Positions 37,258 to 45,870 of a stretch of DNA of 64,000 nt are shown here, one piece after another. The translations under genes and the position numbers were made by a program. The notes under the pieces were generated by a model that saw nothing but the letters and a program-made list of their open reading frames with translations, did no database searches and was not told the DNA's origin. This stretch comes from Sphingomonas sp. SUN019 (GTDB lineage: Bacteria > Pseudomonadota > Alphaproteobacteria > Sphingomonadales > Sphingomonadaceae), in assembly GCF_024758705.1 (NCBI RefSeq), contig NZ_CP096971.1, positions 1,364,001 through 1,428,000 of the forward strand, given 5' to 3'. Numbering within the stretch: the first letter of the stretch is position 1; every line of letters starts with the position of its first letter.

Positions 37258-37797
37258 TCAACCGTGGCTTTCCACATCGCCACCGGGCGGCGTCTCGACA
37301 ATTCGCCGCGACAATGTGAAATCGTGCCCCGCACGCAGCATCGCGCCGAGCTGACGCTGCCGGTCGCGATCGTCGGGGACCGTCGCCGCATACGGACCGA
37401 TCCTCCGCCGCCGCGCAAACGCCAGCGCGACCGTCAGCGCAGCCTCGTCGTCGGTGGCCAGCGCCGCTACGGAATCCTCCGCCCCGACCCGCGCATGGCG
37501 CAACGCCTCCACCACGCGGCGTTGCCCATACCCACGCCGCGCCAGCGACCGCGCACGCGCCTCCGCAAAGGCGCGATCGTCGACGTAACCCAGCCCCGCC
37601 ATCCGCTCCGCCACCGCCGCCGGATCGCCCGCCGGGCCGTCCCAGCCCCGTTCGCGAATTTTCCGCTTGAGATAGTCGGTCAGCTTGCCCCGCGTCGTCG
37701 CGAACCGCTCGACATAGCGCAGCGCCAGCCGGTCCAGCGCCGCCGAATCGAGCGGCGGCACGGTTCGGGCGCGTTCGGGGGAGGTATTTCGGGACAT
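37258..37797 (-). CDS. recX: RecX-family regulatory protein
   Basis: About 179 residues with the RecX three-helix repeats: LDRLALRYVERFATTRGKLT, YLKRKIRERGW, VAERMAGLGYVDDRAFAEAR and ARSLARRGYGQRRVVEALRH. RecX binds and inhibits the RecA filament. ATG 37797 (MSRNTSPERARTV) is chosen; a longer frame from 37893 runs into the promoter region of the divergent FAAL gene. recA is not adjacent. Confidence 0.83.
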   Translation of the reverse strand: MSRNTSPERARTVPPLDSAALDRLALRYVERFATTRGKLTDYLKRKIRERGWDGPAGDPAAVAERMAGLGYVDDRAFAEARARSLARRGYGQRRVVEALRHARVGAEDSVAALATDDEAALTVALAFARRRRIGPYAATVPDDRDRQRQLGAMLRAGHDFTLSRRIVETPPGGDVESHG

Positions 37798-37905
37798 CGC
37801 GCCATGTTGTTGCCACAGTCGCAACCGAATTTGAACGCGCAAGCCTCGCAGAGCCGTCAGTAACCGAAGGTGCGCTTGTCGCATCGCACTCAAGGCACGA
37901 CGACC

Positions 37906-39642
37906 ATGACGATCGATTCACCGACCACGCCCACGCCGACCGAGGACGCGCTCCCGCGCCGCTTCGCCGATTTCGCGACGCTGGGCGAAGCGCTCGACTA
38001 TGCGGCGCAAGGCGCGCGCGGTCTTAATTTCCACGATGCGCGCGGCGCGCTGACGCGACCCTATGCGTTCGCCGAACTGCAGCGCGATGCGAAAGCCGCG
38101 GCCTACCGCCTGATCGCGACGGGCGTACAGCCCGAGGATCGCGTTGCGCTGGTCGCCGAAACCAGCGCCGAATTCGCGGCGCTGTTCTTCGGCACGATCT
38201 ACGCCGGGGCCTGGCCCGTGCCGCTGCCGCTGCCCACGTCTTTCGGCGGCAAGGATTCGTATATCGATCAGCTTCGCGTTCAACTTTCCAGCTGTGATCC
38301 GGTGATGCTGATCTATCCGCCAGAACTCGCGGAAATGGCGGGGACCGCGGCGGAAATCGCGGGAACGAAGGGCGTCGACTGGGCCGACCTGCTCGCTCGG
38401 CCCGCGCCGGAAGTCGCGCTGCCGCAGGCGACCGGCGACGACATCGCGTATCTGCAATATTCCAGCGGCTCGACACGCTTTCCGCACGGCGTCGCAATCA
38501 CGCACCACGCCTTGCTCAACAACCTCGCGGCGCACAGCCACGGGATGGAATTGATCGACAGCGACCGGTGCATCTCCTGGCTGCCGTGGTATCACGACAT
38601 GGGCCTTGTCGGCTGTTTCCTGTCGCCGATCGCCAATCAGGTTTCGACCGATTATCTGAAGACGGAGGATTTCGCGCGCCGCCCGCTCGCGTGGCTCGAC
38701 ATGATCAGCCGCAATACCGGCACCTCGATCAGCTATTCGCCGACCTTCGGCTACGACATCTGCTCGCGCCGCATGTCGAGCGTGACGAAGGCCTCGGCCC
38801 GGTTCGATCTGTCGCGCTGGCGGCTCGCGGGCAACGGCGCCGACATGATCCGCCCCGACGTGATGCAGGGTTTCGTCGACGCCTTCGCCGACGCCGGGTT
38901 CAAGGCCAGCGCCTTTCTGCCGAGCTACGGCCTCGCCGAGGCGACGCTGGCCGTCTCGATCATGCCGCCGGGCGAGGGCATCCGAGTCGAGCTGGTCGAG
39001 GAAACGCAATTGTCGGGCGTCCCCGCCGGACAGGATCGCCCGCAACGCTACCGCGCGATCGTCAATTGCGGAAAGCCGGTTCGCGACATGACGATCCAGA
39101 TCCGCGAAGAAGACGGCACGCCGCTTCCCGAACGTGCGATCGGCAAGGTCTGGTGCACGGGTCCGTCGGTGATGGTCGGCTATTTCCGCGACGAAACCGC
39201 GACCGACGCCTGTCTCGTCGACGGATGGCTAGACACCGGCGACATGGGATATCTCAGCGACGGTTACATCTACATCGTCGGCCGCGCCAAGGACATGATC
39301 ATCGTCAACGGCCGCAACCACTGGCCGCAGGACATCGAATGGGCGGTGGAGCAGCTTCCCGGCTTCAAGCAGGGCGACATCGCCGCCTTCGCGATCACCA
39401 CGCCGGGCGGCGAGGAAACCCCCGCCGTCCTCGTCCAGTGCCGCACCTCGGACGACGCCGAGCGCCGCCGCCTGCACGACGAAATCCGTGACCGCGTGCG
39501 TTCGGTGACCGGCATGAACTGCGTCATCGAACTGATCCCGCCGCGCACGCTGCCCCGCACCTCATCGGGCAAGCTCAGCCGCGCCAAGGCGCGCAACCTG
39601 TACCTCAGCGGCGACATCAAGCCGTACGATATCGCAGCGTAG
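37906..39642 (+). CDS. Fatty acyl-AMP ligase (FAAL)
   Basis: A 578-residue adenylating enzyme that activates fatty acids to acyl-AMP, normally for transfer to an acyl carrier protein. The ATP motif is the FAAL form YLQYSSGSTRFPHGVAIT, followed by CISWLPWYHDMGLVG, FLPSYGLAEATLAVS (A5) and DTGDMGYLSDGYIYIVGRAK (A7/A8). The C-terminal lysine region PRTSSGKLSRAKAR is present. No carrier protein, polyketide synthase or other lipid gene lies next to it, so its product is unknown. The start at 37906 removes a leader unlike the family. Confidence 0.88.
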   Translation: MTIDSPTTPTPTEDALPRRFADFATLGEALDYAAQGARGLNFHDARGALTRPYAFAELQRDAKAAAYRLIATGVQPEDRVALVAETSAEFAALFFGTIYAGAWPVPLPLPTSFGGKDSYIDQLRVQLSSCDPVMLIYPPELAEMAGTAAEIAGTKGVDWADLLARPAPEVALPQATGDDIAYLQYSSGSTRFPHGVAITHHALLNNLAAHSHGMELIDSDRCISWLPWYHDMGLVGCFLSPIANQVSTDYLKTEDFARRPLAWLDMISRNTGTSISYSPTFGYDICSRRMSSVTKASARFDLSRWRLAGNGADMIRPDVMQGFVDAFADAGFKASAFLPSYGLAEATLAVSIMPPGEGIRVELVEETQLSGVPAGQDRPQRYRAIVNCGKPVRDMTIQIREEDGTPLPERAIGKVWCTGPSVMVGYFRDETATDACLVDGWLDTGDMGYLSDGYIYIVGRAKDMIIVNGRNHWPQDIEWAVEQLPGFKQGDIAAFAITTPGGEETPAVLVQCRTSDDAERRRLHDEIRDRVRSVTGMNCVIELIPPRTLPRTSSGKLSRAKARNLYLSGDIKPYDIAA

Positions 39643-39735
39643 CTGCGGGCGACATGGGATTGCGCAAGCAATCCCATGTCTCGCCAAGGCGGGCGGCGAG
39701 ACCGGCAACGCCGGTCACGTCCGACGGCGTGGCGT
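39643..39735. repeat. Structured 3' element (copy 1) after the FAAL gene
   Basis: A perfect 12-base stem (GACATGGGATTG, six-base loop, complement) at 39650-39679, then GGCGAGACCGGCAACGCCGG with an ACCGGC/GCCGGT stem, ending CGTCCGACGG. The order hairpin, GAGAC, CCGG-rich stem, CCGACG recurs after nusG, rplA and rplL. Confidence 0.65.
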
Positions 39736-39863
39736 CGAACCGAGCGATAGAGGCCACGACAATCAATCCTCCTCCGCAAGACGGGGATCGATCGCTCATC
39801 TTAATCCTTCCGCAATCTTGCCCCGAAACGATTGCGAAACCGCCTTCGCGCTAACATCGCGAC

Positions 39864-42218
39864 GTGACCATCGCTCAAACCGCCGTTCGCCACCCCGCCG
39901 TTCCGCTCGGGCCGCTGCTCGGGCTGCGGGAAGACGACGATCCCGCCCGCTGGTCGCGCATCCGTGCGACGCAATTATACGCCGGACGGCAGCTCGCCTT
40001 GTTCATGCTCGCCGCCAACGTCGTGGGCGCGGCGATCGTCGCGATGCTGTTCGCCGCACGCGTCCCGCTGTGGCAGTTGGGCGTATGGGGCGGCGCGGTC
40101 GCGCTGGTTGCGGTCGTCATTACGATCAAGCGGCTGCGCACCCGACATCTGGAGGCGGGATACGCCGCGCTGACGGAATTGCGCGACACCGCGCTGGAGG
40201 GGATTGCGCTCGCCGCCGTCTGGAGCGTGCCGCCGTTGCTGTTCGGGGCCACCGCCGATCCCGAAACCGCACTCGGCCTGTGGATGGTGCTGTCGGTGCT
40301 GATGACCGCCGCGGCGGTGGCGATGGCCTCGCTCGTGCTCGCCGCAGTCGCCTTCATCGGCGGCGTCGCGCTCGCCGTCACGGTCCCGCTCGTGCTGCAC
40401 GAGGTCTATGTCCCGGCCGCCGCGACCTTGCTGTTCGCGACATTGCTGATCGTCGCCTGCGTGACGCGCGCGCGCGCGCTGGTCCTGCTGCGCGGGTCCG
40501 AACTGTCGCTGTCGGAGCGCGACGAAACCGTCAGCCTGCTGCTTGGCGAGTTCGAGGATCATGGCGCGGACTGGCTTTGGGAAACCGATGCGCAGCGCCG
40601 CATCGTCCGGGTCAACGCGCGTTTCGCCCATGCGCTGGGGGTGGAATCCGCCACGCTGGAGGGCCTGCCGCTGCTGCAGGCGCTCGCCGGGCCGGCGTGG
40701 GAGGCCGGCAATTTCGCGGCGGGGCTGCGCACGCTTGCCAACAAGCTGAAGAAACGGGAAAGTTTCCGCGACCTGGCGATGCCCGTCGCGGCGCGCGGCG
40801 AACAACGCTGGTGGGAACTCACGGCCTCCCCGCGGGTCGACGATCGCGGGGCGTTCGTCGGGTTCCGCGGGGTCGGTTCCGACGTCACCGAACAGCGCGC
40901 GTCGGCCGACAAGATCAACCGCATGGCCCGTTTCGATACGCTCACCGGCCTACCCAACCGGCTGCACGTCAACGAAGCGCTGGAACGCGCGATGGGCGAG
41001 GCCGGGAAATGGGGCTCGCGCTGCGCCTTCATGATGATCGATCTGGACCGGTTCAAGGCGGTCAACGACACGCTCGGCCACCCGATCGGGGACCGGCTGC
41101 TCGGTCGCGTATCGGAACGCCTCGCGCAACTCGTTACCGACAACGAACTGATCGGCCGGCTCGGCGGCGACGAATTTGCGGTCGTGGTGCGCGACGCGAC
41201 CGACAGCCAACGGGTCGAAGGGCTGGCGCGCACCATCATCGAAAAGCTTTCGCAGCCCTATGAGATCGACCAGCATACGCTGTGGATCGGCGCGTCGCTC
41301 GGCATCGCGGTGTCGCCGCGCGACGGCCGCACCGCCGAGACCCTGGTTCGCTCGGCCGACCTGGCGCTCTATCGCTCGAAGGACGCGGGCGGCGGGGTGT
41401 TCCACGCCTACGAACAGCAACTCCACGCCGATGCGGAGGAACGCCGCGTGCTCGAAATCGCGCTGCGCAGCGCGCTCGAAAACGGCGAAATGCACCTCAA
41501 TTATCAGCCCGTCGTCGATGCCGTCACCGGCGCGCTCGTCGGATTCGAGGCTTTGCTGCGCTGGACCAGCCCGCAGTTCGGATCGGTCAGCCCGGCGAAA
41601 TTCGTGCCGCTGGCGGAGGAGGCACGGTTGATCGGGCCGATCGGCGAATGGGTCGTGCGCACCGCTTGCGAAGAGGCGGCGCGCTGGCCCGACGACATCC
41701 GCATCGCGGTGAACGTCTCGCCCGAACAGCTTCACAACCCCAATTTCGTGACCGTCGTGACACAGGCGCTGTCGTCCAACCGCCTGTCCGCCAGCCGCCT
41801 CGAGCTTGAGGTGACCGAAAGCGTGTTCATGCGCGAGGGCACCGGCGCCGTAAAGGTGTTGGAGCGTATCCTCGATATGGGTGTCCGCCTAAGCCTCGAC
41901 GACTTCGGCACCGGTTATTCCAGCCTCGGCTACCTCAGCCGCACGCGGTTCTCCTCGATCAAGATCGACCGCAGCTTCGTCACCGCCGCGTCGAAGGGTG
42001 GACGCGAGGCGAAGGCGATCATCTGCGCGGTCGTCGCGCTCGCCCGCAGCCTCGGTATGGCGACGATCGCCGAAGGGGTGGAGACCGAAACCGAACTGGC
42101 GATGATCCGCGAACTCGGCTGCAGCAAGATCCAGGGCTATTATTTCGGCCGACCGCTCCCCGTTGAGGAGGCGCGCGGCCTGGCGCAGCAACACCGCCCC
42201 GACGCCCGCGCGGCTTGA
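39864..42218 (+). CDS. Membrane PAS-GGDEF-EAL cyclic-di-GMP enzyme
   Basis: A 784-residue protein. Five or six N-terminal membrane helices (about 40-205) are followed by a PAS-like domain (about 220-345), a GGDEF domain (DTLTGLPNRLHV, DLDRFKAVNDTLGH, RLGGDEFAVV) and a C-terminal EAL domain (FEALLRW, NVSPEQL, ESVFM, DDFGTGYSSLGYL, KIDRSFV). Both catalytic motifs look intact, so it could make or degrade cyclic-di-GMP. The start is the GTG at 39864. Confidence 0.92.
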   Translation: MTIAQTAVRHPAVPLGPLLGLREDDDPARWSRIRATQLYAGRQLALFMLAANVVGAAIVAMLFAARVPLWQLGVWGGAVALVAVVITIKRLRTRHLEAGYAALTELRDTALEGIALAAVWSVPPLLFGATADPETALGLWMVLSVLMTAAAVAMASLVLAAVAFIGGVALAVTVPLVLHEVYVPAAATLLFATLLIVACVTRARALVLLRGSELSLSERDETVSLLLGEFEDHGADWLWETDAQRRIVRVNARFAHALGVESATLEGLPLLQALAGPAWEAGNFAAGLRTLANKLKKRESFRDLAMPVAARGEQRWWELTASPRVDDRGAFVGFRGVGSDVTEQRASADKINRMARFDTLTGLPNRLHVNEALERAMGEAGKWGSRCAFMMIDLDRFKAVNDTLGHPIGDRLLGRVSERLAQLVTDNELIGRLGGDEFAVVVRDATDSQRVEGLARTIIEKLSQPYEIDQHTLWIGASLGIAVSPRDGRTAETLVRSADLALYRSKDAGGGVFHAYEQQLHADAEERRVLEIALRSALENGEMHLNYQPVVDAVTGALVGFEALLRWTSPQFGSVSPAKFVPLAEEARLIGPIGEWVVRTACEEAARWPDDIRIAVNVSPEQLHNPNFVTVVTQALSSNRLSASRLELEVTESVFMREGTGAVKVLERILDMGVRLSLDDFGTGYSSLGYLSRTRFSSIKIDRSFVTAASKGGREAKAIICAVVALARSLGMATIAEGVETETELAMIRELGCSKIQGYYFGRPLPVEEARGLAQQHRPDARAA

Positions 42219-42254
42219 CACTTTCGGGGGCAATTGTCAGAGCGCTCGCCACGT

Positions 42255-42331
42255 AGGGGTGTAGCTCAGTTGGTTAGAGCGTCGGTCTCCAAAACCGAAG
42301 GCCCTCGGTTCGAGTCCGAGCTCCCCTGCCA
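42255..42331 (+). tRNA. tRNA-Trp (anticodon CCA)
   Basis: 77 bases fold into a cloverleaf: acceptor AGGGGTG/CTCCCCT, D-arm with GCTC-AGTTGGTTA-GAGC, anticodon stem TCGGT/ACCGA around CTCCAAA (anticodon CCA), T-arm CTCGG-TTCGAGT-CCGAG, discriminator G and encoded CCA. The acceptor stem has one U-U mismatch at the sixth pair. TTGACA near 42217 could be a -35 box, though its -10 is weak. Confidence 0.95.
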
Positions 42332-42459
42332 TGCTGCAGTCCCAGGTTCTGCGCCGGTCCACCCACCTCCATCGCGACCGCCGCTACCCACATTTCGCAA
42401 TCGCCTGACGTTCGCTTCGCGCTACTCTCCCGCGAATAAAGAAGGCGGAGAGCGGTGCG

Positions 42460-42831
42460 ATGACGAAGGCGTGGCTTGCCCTGTGGGCGGCGCTGGCGCT
42501 GGCGGGGTGTTCGGAGCAAACAACGGCGCCCGACGCCGCCGCCTCCCCCTCTCCCACGCGCAAAACCGCGGCGGCCCCCACGAAGGAGTCGCTGTCGATC
42601 GAGCAATTCAGGCAGGGACAGCGCGACAGTTTTGCGCAGCGCGATCCCGAAAGCGATAATGTGGTCGACCTCGCGACGCTGCCGCCGCGCTATCGCAAGC
42701 AGTTCAAGCGTATGGACGCCGATGAGGATCAGCGCGTCACCCGCGCCGAGCTGGAACAGTCGGTCACTGAACGCTTCGCGCTGGCCGACAAGAACAAGGA
42801 CGGCGTGCTGCAACCAGCGGAATGGAAGTAG
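42460..42831 (+). CDS. EF-hand lipoprotein
   Basis: 123 residues. A signal with lipobox LAGC (Cys near residue 18), a Thr/Ala/Pro linker and two EF-hand loops, DADEDQRVTRAE and DKNKDGVLQPAE, which should bind Ca2+. Small EF-hand lipoproteins are common in sphingomonads, with unknown roles. The gene stands alone between tRNA-Trp and secE, with a GGCGGAGAG ribosome-site-like stretch upstream. Confidence 0.82.
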   Translation: MTKAWLALWAALALAGCSEQTTAPDAAASPSPTRKTAAAPTKESLSIEQFRQGQRDSFAQRDPESDNVVDLATLPPRYRKQFKRMDADEDQRVTRAELEQSVTERFALADKNKDGVLQPAEWK

Positions 42832-42848
42832 CCGCCGCCCGCGCCCAC

Positions 42849-42877
42849 TTGTGTTCCCCCCGCGACGGCGCTATCTG
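42849..42877 (+). promoter_or_regulatory. Candidate promoter of secE-nusG
   Basis: TTGTGT, 17 bases, TATCTG. Spacing is ideal and the -10 is close to those seen in this window, giving a 5' leader of about 100 bases before the secE GTG at 42986. Resemblance only. Confidence 0.45.
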
Positions 42878-42985
42878 CGCACGCCATCCGACAGCACGGA
42901 AGGGCACGCCGGTTTCCCACTCTCGCAGGGAAAGCGGTGGCGGTTCCATGTCTGGCACGGGCACGACAACTCAAGGCGAAGACAC

Positions 42986-43183
42986 GTGGCGAAGACGTCC
43001 CCGGTAGAATTCATCCAGCAGGTTCGCGCCGAGACCAGGAAGGTCGTGTGGCCGAGCTTCAAGGAAACATGGATGACCGGCGTGATGGTCGTCATCATGA
43101 CCACGATCCTCGCGATCTTCTTCCTCGGCGTCGATTCGGTGTTCGACGCGATCGTCAAGGCGCTCGTGCGCCTGGCCCAATAG
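42986..43183 (+). CDS. secE: Preprotein translocase subunit SecE
   Basis: A 65-residue single-helix subunit of the SecYEG channel: KTSPVEFIQQVRAETRKVVW with the conserved amphipathic helix, then WMTGVMVVIMTTILAIFFLG across the membrane. The start is GTG 42986 with AAGGCGAAG upstream. The nusG gene follows after 17 bases, the usual arrangement. Confidence 0.94.
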   Translation: MAKTSPVEFIQQVRAETRKVVWPSFKETWMTGVMVVIMTTILAIFFLGVDSVFDAIVKALVRLAQ

Positions 43184-43200
43184 TTCAGGAAACGACACGC

Positions 43201-43737
43201 ATGGCCCGCTGGTACATCATCCACGCTTACTCGGGTTTCGAGGGCAAGGTGCGCGACGCCATCATGGCGGAGGCGACGCGCATGGGCCTCGACACGCTGG
43301 TCGAGCAGATCGAGGTTCCGACCGAAACCGTGACCGAGGCGCGCCGCGGCAAGAAGATCGCGGTCGAACGCAAGTTCATGCCCGGTTACGTCCTCGCCAA
43401 GCTGGAAATGACCGACCAAGTCTATCACCTGGTCAAGAACACGCCAAAGGTCACCGGCTTCCTCGGCAGCATGGGCAAGCCCCAGGCGGTCAGCGACGCC
43501 GAAGCATCCCGCATGCTGAACAGCAAGGAAGAGGCGGCGGCCGCGCCCAAGGCGCAGATCAAGGTCGACTACGAGATCGGCGACGCGGTCAAGGTGCTGG
43601 ACGGCCCCTTCGCCAGCTTCAACGGCACGGTCGAGGAACTCGATTTCGACAAGGCGAAGGTCAAGGTTTCGGTGTCCATCTTCGGGCGCGCGACGCCGGT
43701 GGAATTGGATTTCGAGCAGGTCGAGCGCAGCAAGTAG
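43201..43737 (+). CDS. nusG: Transcription elongation/antitermination factor NusG
   Basis: 178 residues with an N-terminal NGN domain ([44 protein letters not shown]) and a C-terminal KOW domain ([20 protein letters not shown]). NusG binds RNA polymerase and couples it to the ribosome or Rho. In most relatives rplK follows directly. Here 2.9 kb of unrelated genes intervene, so rplK needs its own promoter. Confidence 0.96.
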   Translation: MARWYIIHAYSGFEGKVRDAIMAEATRMGLDTLVEQIEVPTETVTEARRGKKIAVERKFMPGYVLAKLEMTDQVYHLVKNTPKVTGFLGSMGKPQAVSDAEASRMLNSKEEAAAAPKAQIKVDYEIGDAVKVLDGPFASFNGTVEELDFDKAKVKVSVSIFGRATPVELDFEQVERSK

Positions 43738-43823
43738 GTCGCAGCATGCGCGCGCGTAGCGAAGCTAGGCGCGAGACGGGCCAGACCGGTCGGCGGGTCG
43801 CAGCATGCGAACCCGTCCGACGA
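43738..43823. repeat. Structured 3' element (copy 2) after nusG
   Basis: A hairpin GCGCGTAGC-GAA-GCTAGGCGC (one mismatch), then GAGACGGGCCAGACCGGTCG, a second stem around GGGTCGCAGCATGCGAACCC, and the end GTCCGACG. GTCGCAGCATGCG occurs twice, at the start and near the end. It shares its layout with the elements after FAAL, rplA and rplL. Confidence 0.6.
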
Positions 43824-43922
43824 GATACGAGGGCTTTGCCCGCGTTCTCCCTCAGTTGCCTCAAAGCATCGACAACAGCATCACCCGATGCCGTATTCCG
43901 TGCCTCATCACGGAGCCTAACC

Positions 43923-44144
43923 ATGCGCACAACAATCGCGCTCGACGACGATCTCGTCGCGAAGGCGCAGGACCACACTGGCATCACCGAGAAGACCGCG
44001 CTGTTCGGCACCGGCATCGGCTATGTCGACGCACATCTGCTGGCCAGCACGATGTTGATGCCGGGTACAACGCTTTGGACGCGCGACACGCGATTGACGG
44101 CGGCGGCGCAGAGCCTTGGTATAGCGGCGCATCTGCCGAGCTGA
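43923..44144 (+). CDS. VapB-VapC deletion fusion
   Basis: 73 residues. Residues 1-21 (MRTTIALDDDLVAKAQDHTG) are the N-terminus of a DUF2191-type VapB antitoxin. After TEKTAL the text becomes FGTGIGYVDAHLLASTMLMP, LWTRDTRLTAAAQSLGIA, the C-terminal third of a VapC PIN-domain toxin. The rest of vapB and two thirds of vapC are missing, yet the frame is kept. The PIN domain lacks its first two acidic residues but keeps the Asp of YVDAH and the TRD motif. It is probably inactive, a remnant, but is translatable. Confidence 0.75.
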   Translation: MRTTIALDDDLVAKAQDHTGITEKTALFGTGIGYVDAHLLASTMLMPGTTLWTRDTRLTAAAQSLGIAAHLPS

Positions 44145-44231
44145 GCCGGAAACTTGCGGTCATCACTCGCCTGCATACCGGCGCGCCGGTTATGCCAAGG
44201 GCTGGAAGATCCGCCCAACCGGCTGGTTCCG

Positions 44232-44429
44232 TTACGCGGCCTCTTCGTCCGATTGATCGCAGATCAAGAGGCCGTCGCCTGCCTCGCCCGCGTCGCCCAC
44301 GCCGTCCAGGATCACCAGCGCTTCGTTCAGGTACAGCGCGACATCCGCCATGCGCAGTGCGTCGGCGGTCGTCAAAGCGGCGCGAACCTGCAGCGCCAGC
44401 GAATCTCTGTCGGGTGGTTTTGCGTCCAT
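44232..44429 (-). CDS. Small acidic hypothetical protein
   Basis: 65 residues beginning MDAKPPDRDSLALQVRAALT and predicted mostly helical (LRMADVALYLNEALVILDGV), with an acidic C-terminus. No family is recognised. It lies 29 bases downstream of the winged-helix gene on the same strand and could be the last gene of the minus-strand cassette. Coding status is supported by codon composition only. Confidence 0.5.
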   Translation of the reverse strand: MDAKPPDRDSLALQVRAALTTADALRMADVALYLNEALVILDGVGDAGEAGDGLLICDQSDEEAA

Positions 44430-44458
44430 CCGCGAAACTATGCCGGGACTTCATCCGA

Positions 44459-44923
44459 TCACAAACTTTTTGTTTGCTCCGAGAAACACCGCACGATCAG
44501 ATCGTGGCCGCGGTCCGTGATGTCCAGATTCGATCGCCGACGATCCACCGCGTCGCCGGACCGGCTGACAAGCTCCGCAGATGCGAGAACGCTGAGGCAC
44601 CGAAGCAGCGTCGTATACGGTATGCCGGCCGAAGGCGCGACTGACGTCACCGAGCAGCGGCGCTTCTCGTTTCGCGCGACGTACAGCGACAACAGGATGT
44701 CCCACGCCGGTTCGGCGAACAGTCCCGGCGCGTCGGCGAACACCAGCCCGCGCCGGCGGCGCAGCGCGATCTCCCGCTTCACCGCCGCCAGACAACGCGC
44801 TTCCTCGAATCGCATGGCCGAGGCCGTCCCGTTGCCGTTCGCCGCTTCGACCGTCTTCAGCATGCCCTTGATGGACGCGGGCAACAGGTCGAGTTCCGCC
44901 CGGCTGAGCGATGGCGCGGTCAC
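44459..44923 (-). CDS. Winged-helix (MarR-like) protein
   Basis: 154 residues, GTG start. The C-terminal half has a winged-helix pattern: WDILLSLYVARNEKRRCSVT, SAGIPYTTLLRCLSVLASAE, LVSRSGDAVDRRRSNLDITD and RGHDLI, as in MarR proteins. The N-terminal 60 residues are unlike MarR and contain a basic stretch (REIALRRRRG). It is the fourth gene of a minus-strand cassette between nusG and rplK. Target and ligand are unknown. Confidence 0.68.
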   Translation of the reverse strand: MTAPSLSRAELDLLPASIKGMLKTVEAANGNGTASAMRFEEARCLAAVKREIALRRRRGLVFADAPGLFAEPAWDILLSLYVARNEKRRCSVTSVAPSAGIPYTTLLRCLSVLASAELVSRSGDAVDRRRSNLDITDRGHDLIVRCFSEQTKSL

Positions 44924-44969
44924 GAGGTCGTGCCCAGCTTCTGGGTCCGGCCCAGCTTGCCGGCCTGGC

Positions 44970-45416
44970 CTAGTTTACGGGTGTCCAGTTCGGGTCGTCG
45001 CCGAACCGCCGGACCCGCTGGATGTGGCGAACCGTGCCCACGACCAGCAACACGAGCATGACGTACGCGATGCGCGACGACACCGCGAAATACACGACCG
45101 GAAGAATGGTCGGACTGTAGGCCTTCGCCAGATGGACGGTCACAAGAACGAGTTGAAGCGCCGCGGCCCAGATCGGCCAGTAGCGGTTCGCCCGCGCGGT
45201 CAGCGCGACCAGCATCGCCAGCATCGCGATGTCGATCGCCAGCAGCGGCGCGTCCAGGGACTCGAACGCCGTCCAGAACCGCGTCGGAATTATATAGGTG
45301 ACGAGCGCGGCGAGGCAGTAGGCGAGAGCCGCCCACCGTTCGGGCGCGCCGCCCTTCCAAAAGGCGAAGCCGCATGAGACCACCAAGATTAGATTGAAAA
45401 CCAGGATCAGGGTCAC
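44970..45416 (-). CDS. Multi-span membrane protein, unknown function
   Basis: 148 residues with about five hydrophobic helices (near 3-20, 29-45, 58-78, 86-105, 115-135) and short charged loops. The start is GTG. No family was identified. It sits between the winged-helix gene and a small soluble-protein gene on the same strand. Its few polar residues in helices give no clue to transport or enzymatic activity. Confidence 0.65.
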   Translation of the reverse strand: MTLILVFNLILVVSCGFAFWKGGAPERWAALAYCLAALVTYIIPTRFWTAFESLDAPLLAIDIAMLAMLVALTARANRYWPIWAAALQLVLVTVHLAKAYSPTILPVVYFAVSSRIAYVMLVLLVVGTVRHIQRVRRFGDDPNWTPVN

Positions 45417-45464
45417 CGACCCGGCCCAATGTCGACGAAAGGCATCGGGCCGGGTCGGCGCTGT

Positions 45465-45830
45465 TCAAGCGGCGACGCTGAGGTGGCTGCCGTCCGCACC
45501 GATGAAGGCAGGATTGGCCGGCTTCGGCCGTTCTTCGCCCCAGGCGCGAACGTCGATGCCTTCGGAACGGGCGACGCGCTCCAGGTGAAGGTGCGACTGC
45601 ACGACGTTCCCGCGCGCTTCGCCGATCGCCATGATCGCCTTTGCGACATAGGCGATGATTGGCTGCCCGACGACGGCCGACAGCTTCTCGTCGAGACGCG
45701 CGCGCGGAATGGCCGCGGCGAGGTCGCCGCTGCACGCGAGCGCCTGATCGATGTGATGTTCCAGTTCGTGCAGCAGACGAGCGACATTGTCGGAAGGCGA
45801 CACCGAATTGACGGTTTGAACGATGGACAT
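45465..45830 (-). CDS. Hypothetical soluble protein
   Basis: 121 residues, beginning MSIVQTVNSVSPSDNVARLL and rich in amphipathic helices with several His (LHELEHHIDQAL, VVQSHLHLERVARSEGI). Family not recognised. It lies 40 bases downstream of the membrane-anchored LuxR-type gene and 48 bases upstream of the membrane protein gene on the same strand, so it is part of one probable transcript. Confidence 0.6.
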   Translation of the reverse strand: MSIVQTVNSVSPSDNVARLLHELEHHIDQALACSGDLAAAIPRARLDEKLSAVVGQPIIAYVAKAIMAIGEARGNVVQSHLHLERVARSEGIDVRAWGEERPKPANPAFIGADGSHLSVAA

Positions 45831-45870
45831 TGAAAGAACCCCTCTGCCCGGTCCGGGACCGGGTAATCGA

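Noticed and set aside
43661-44017. Minus-strand frame of 118 codons opposite the nusG end and the vapBC fusion, resembling an antitoxin in a short stretch
   Set aside because: The similarity is confined to a few helical residues. The frame runs across nusG and the 3' element, and the plus-strand VapB/VapC identity is clear.
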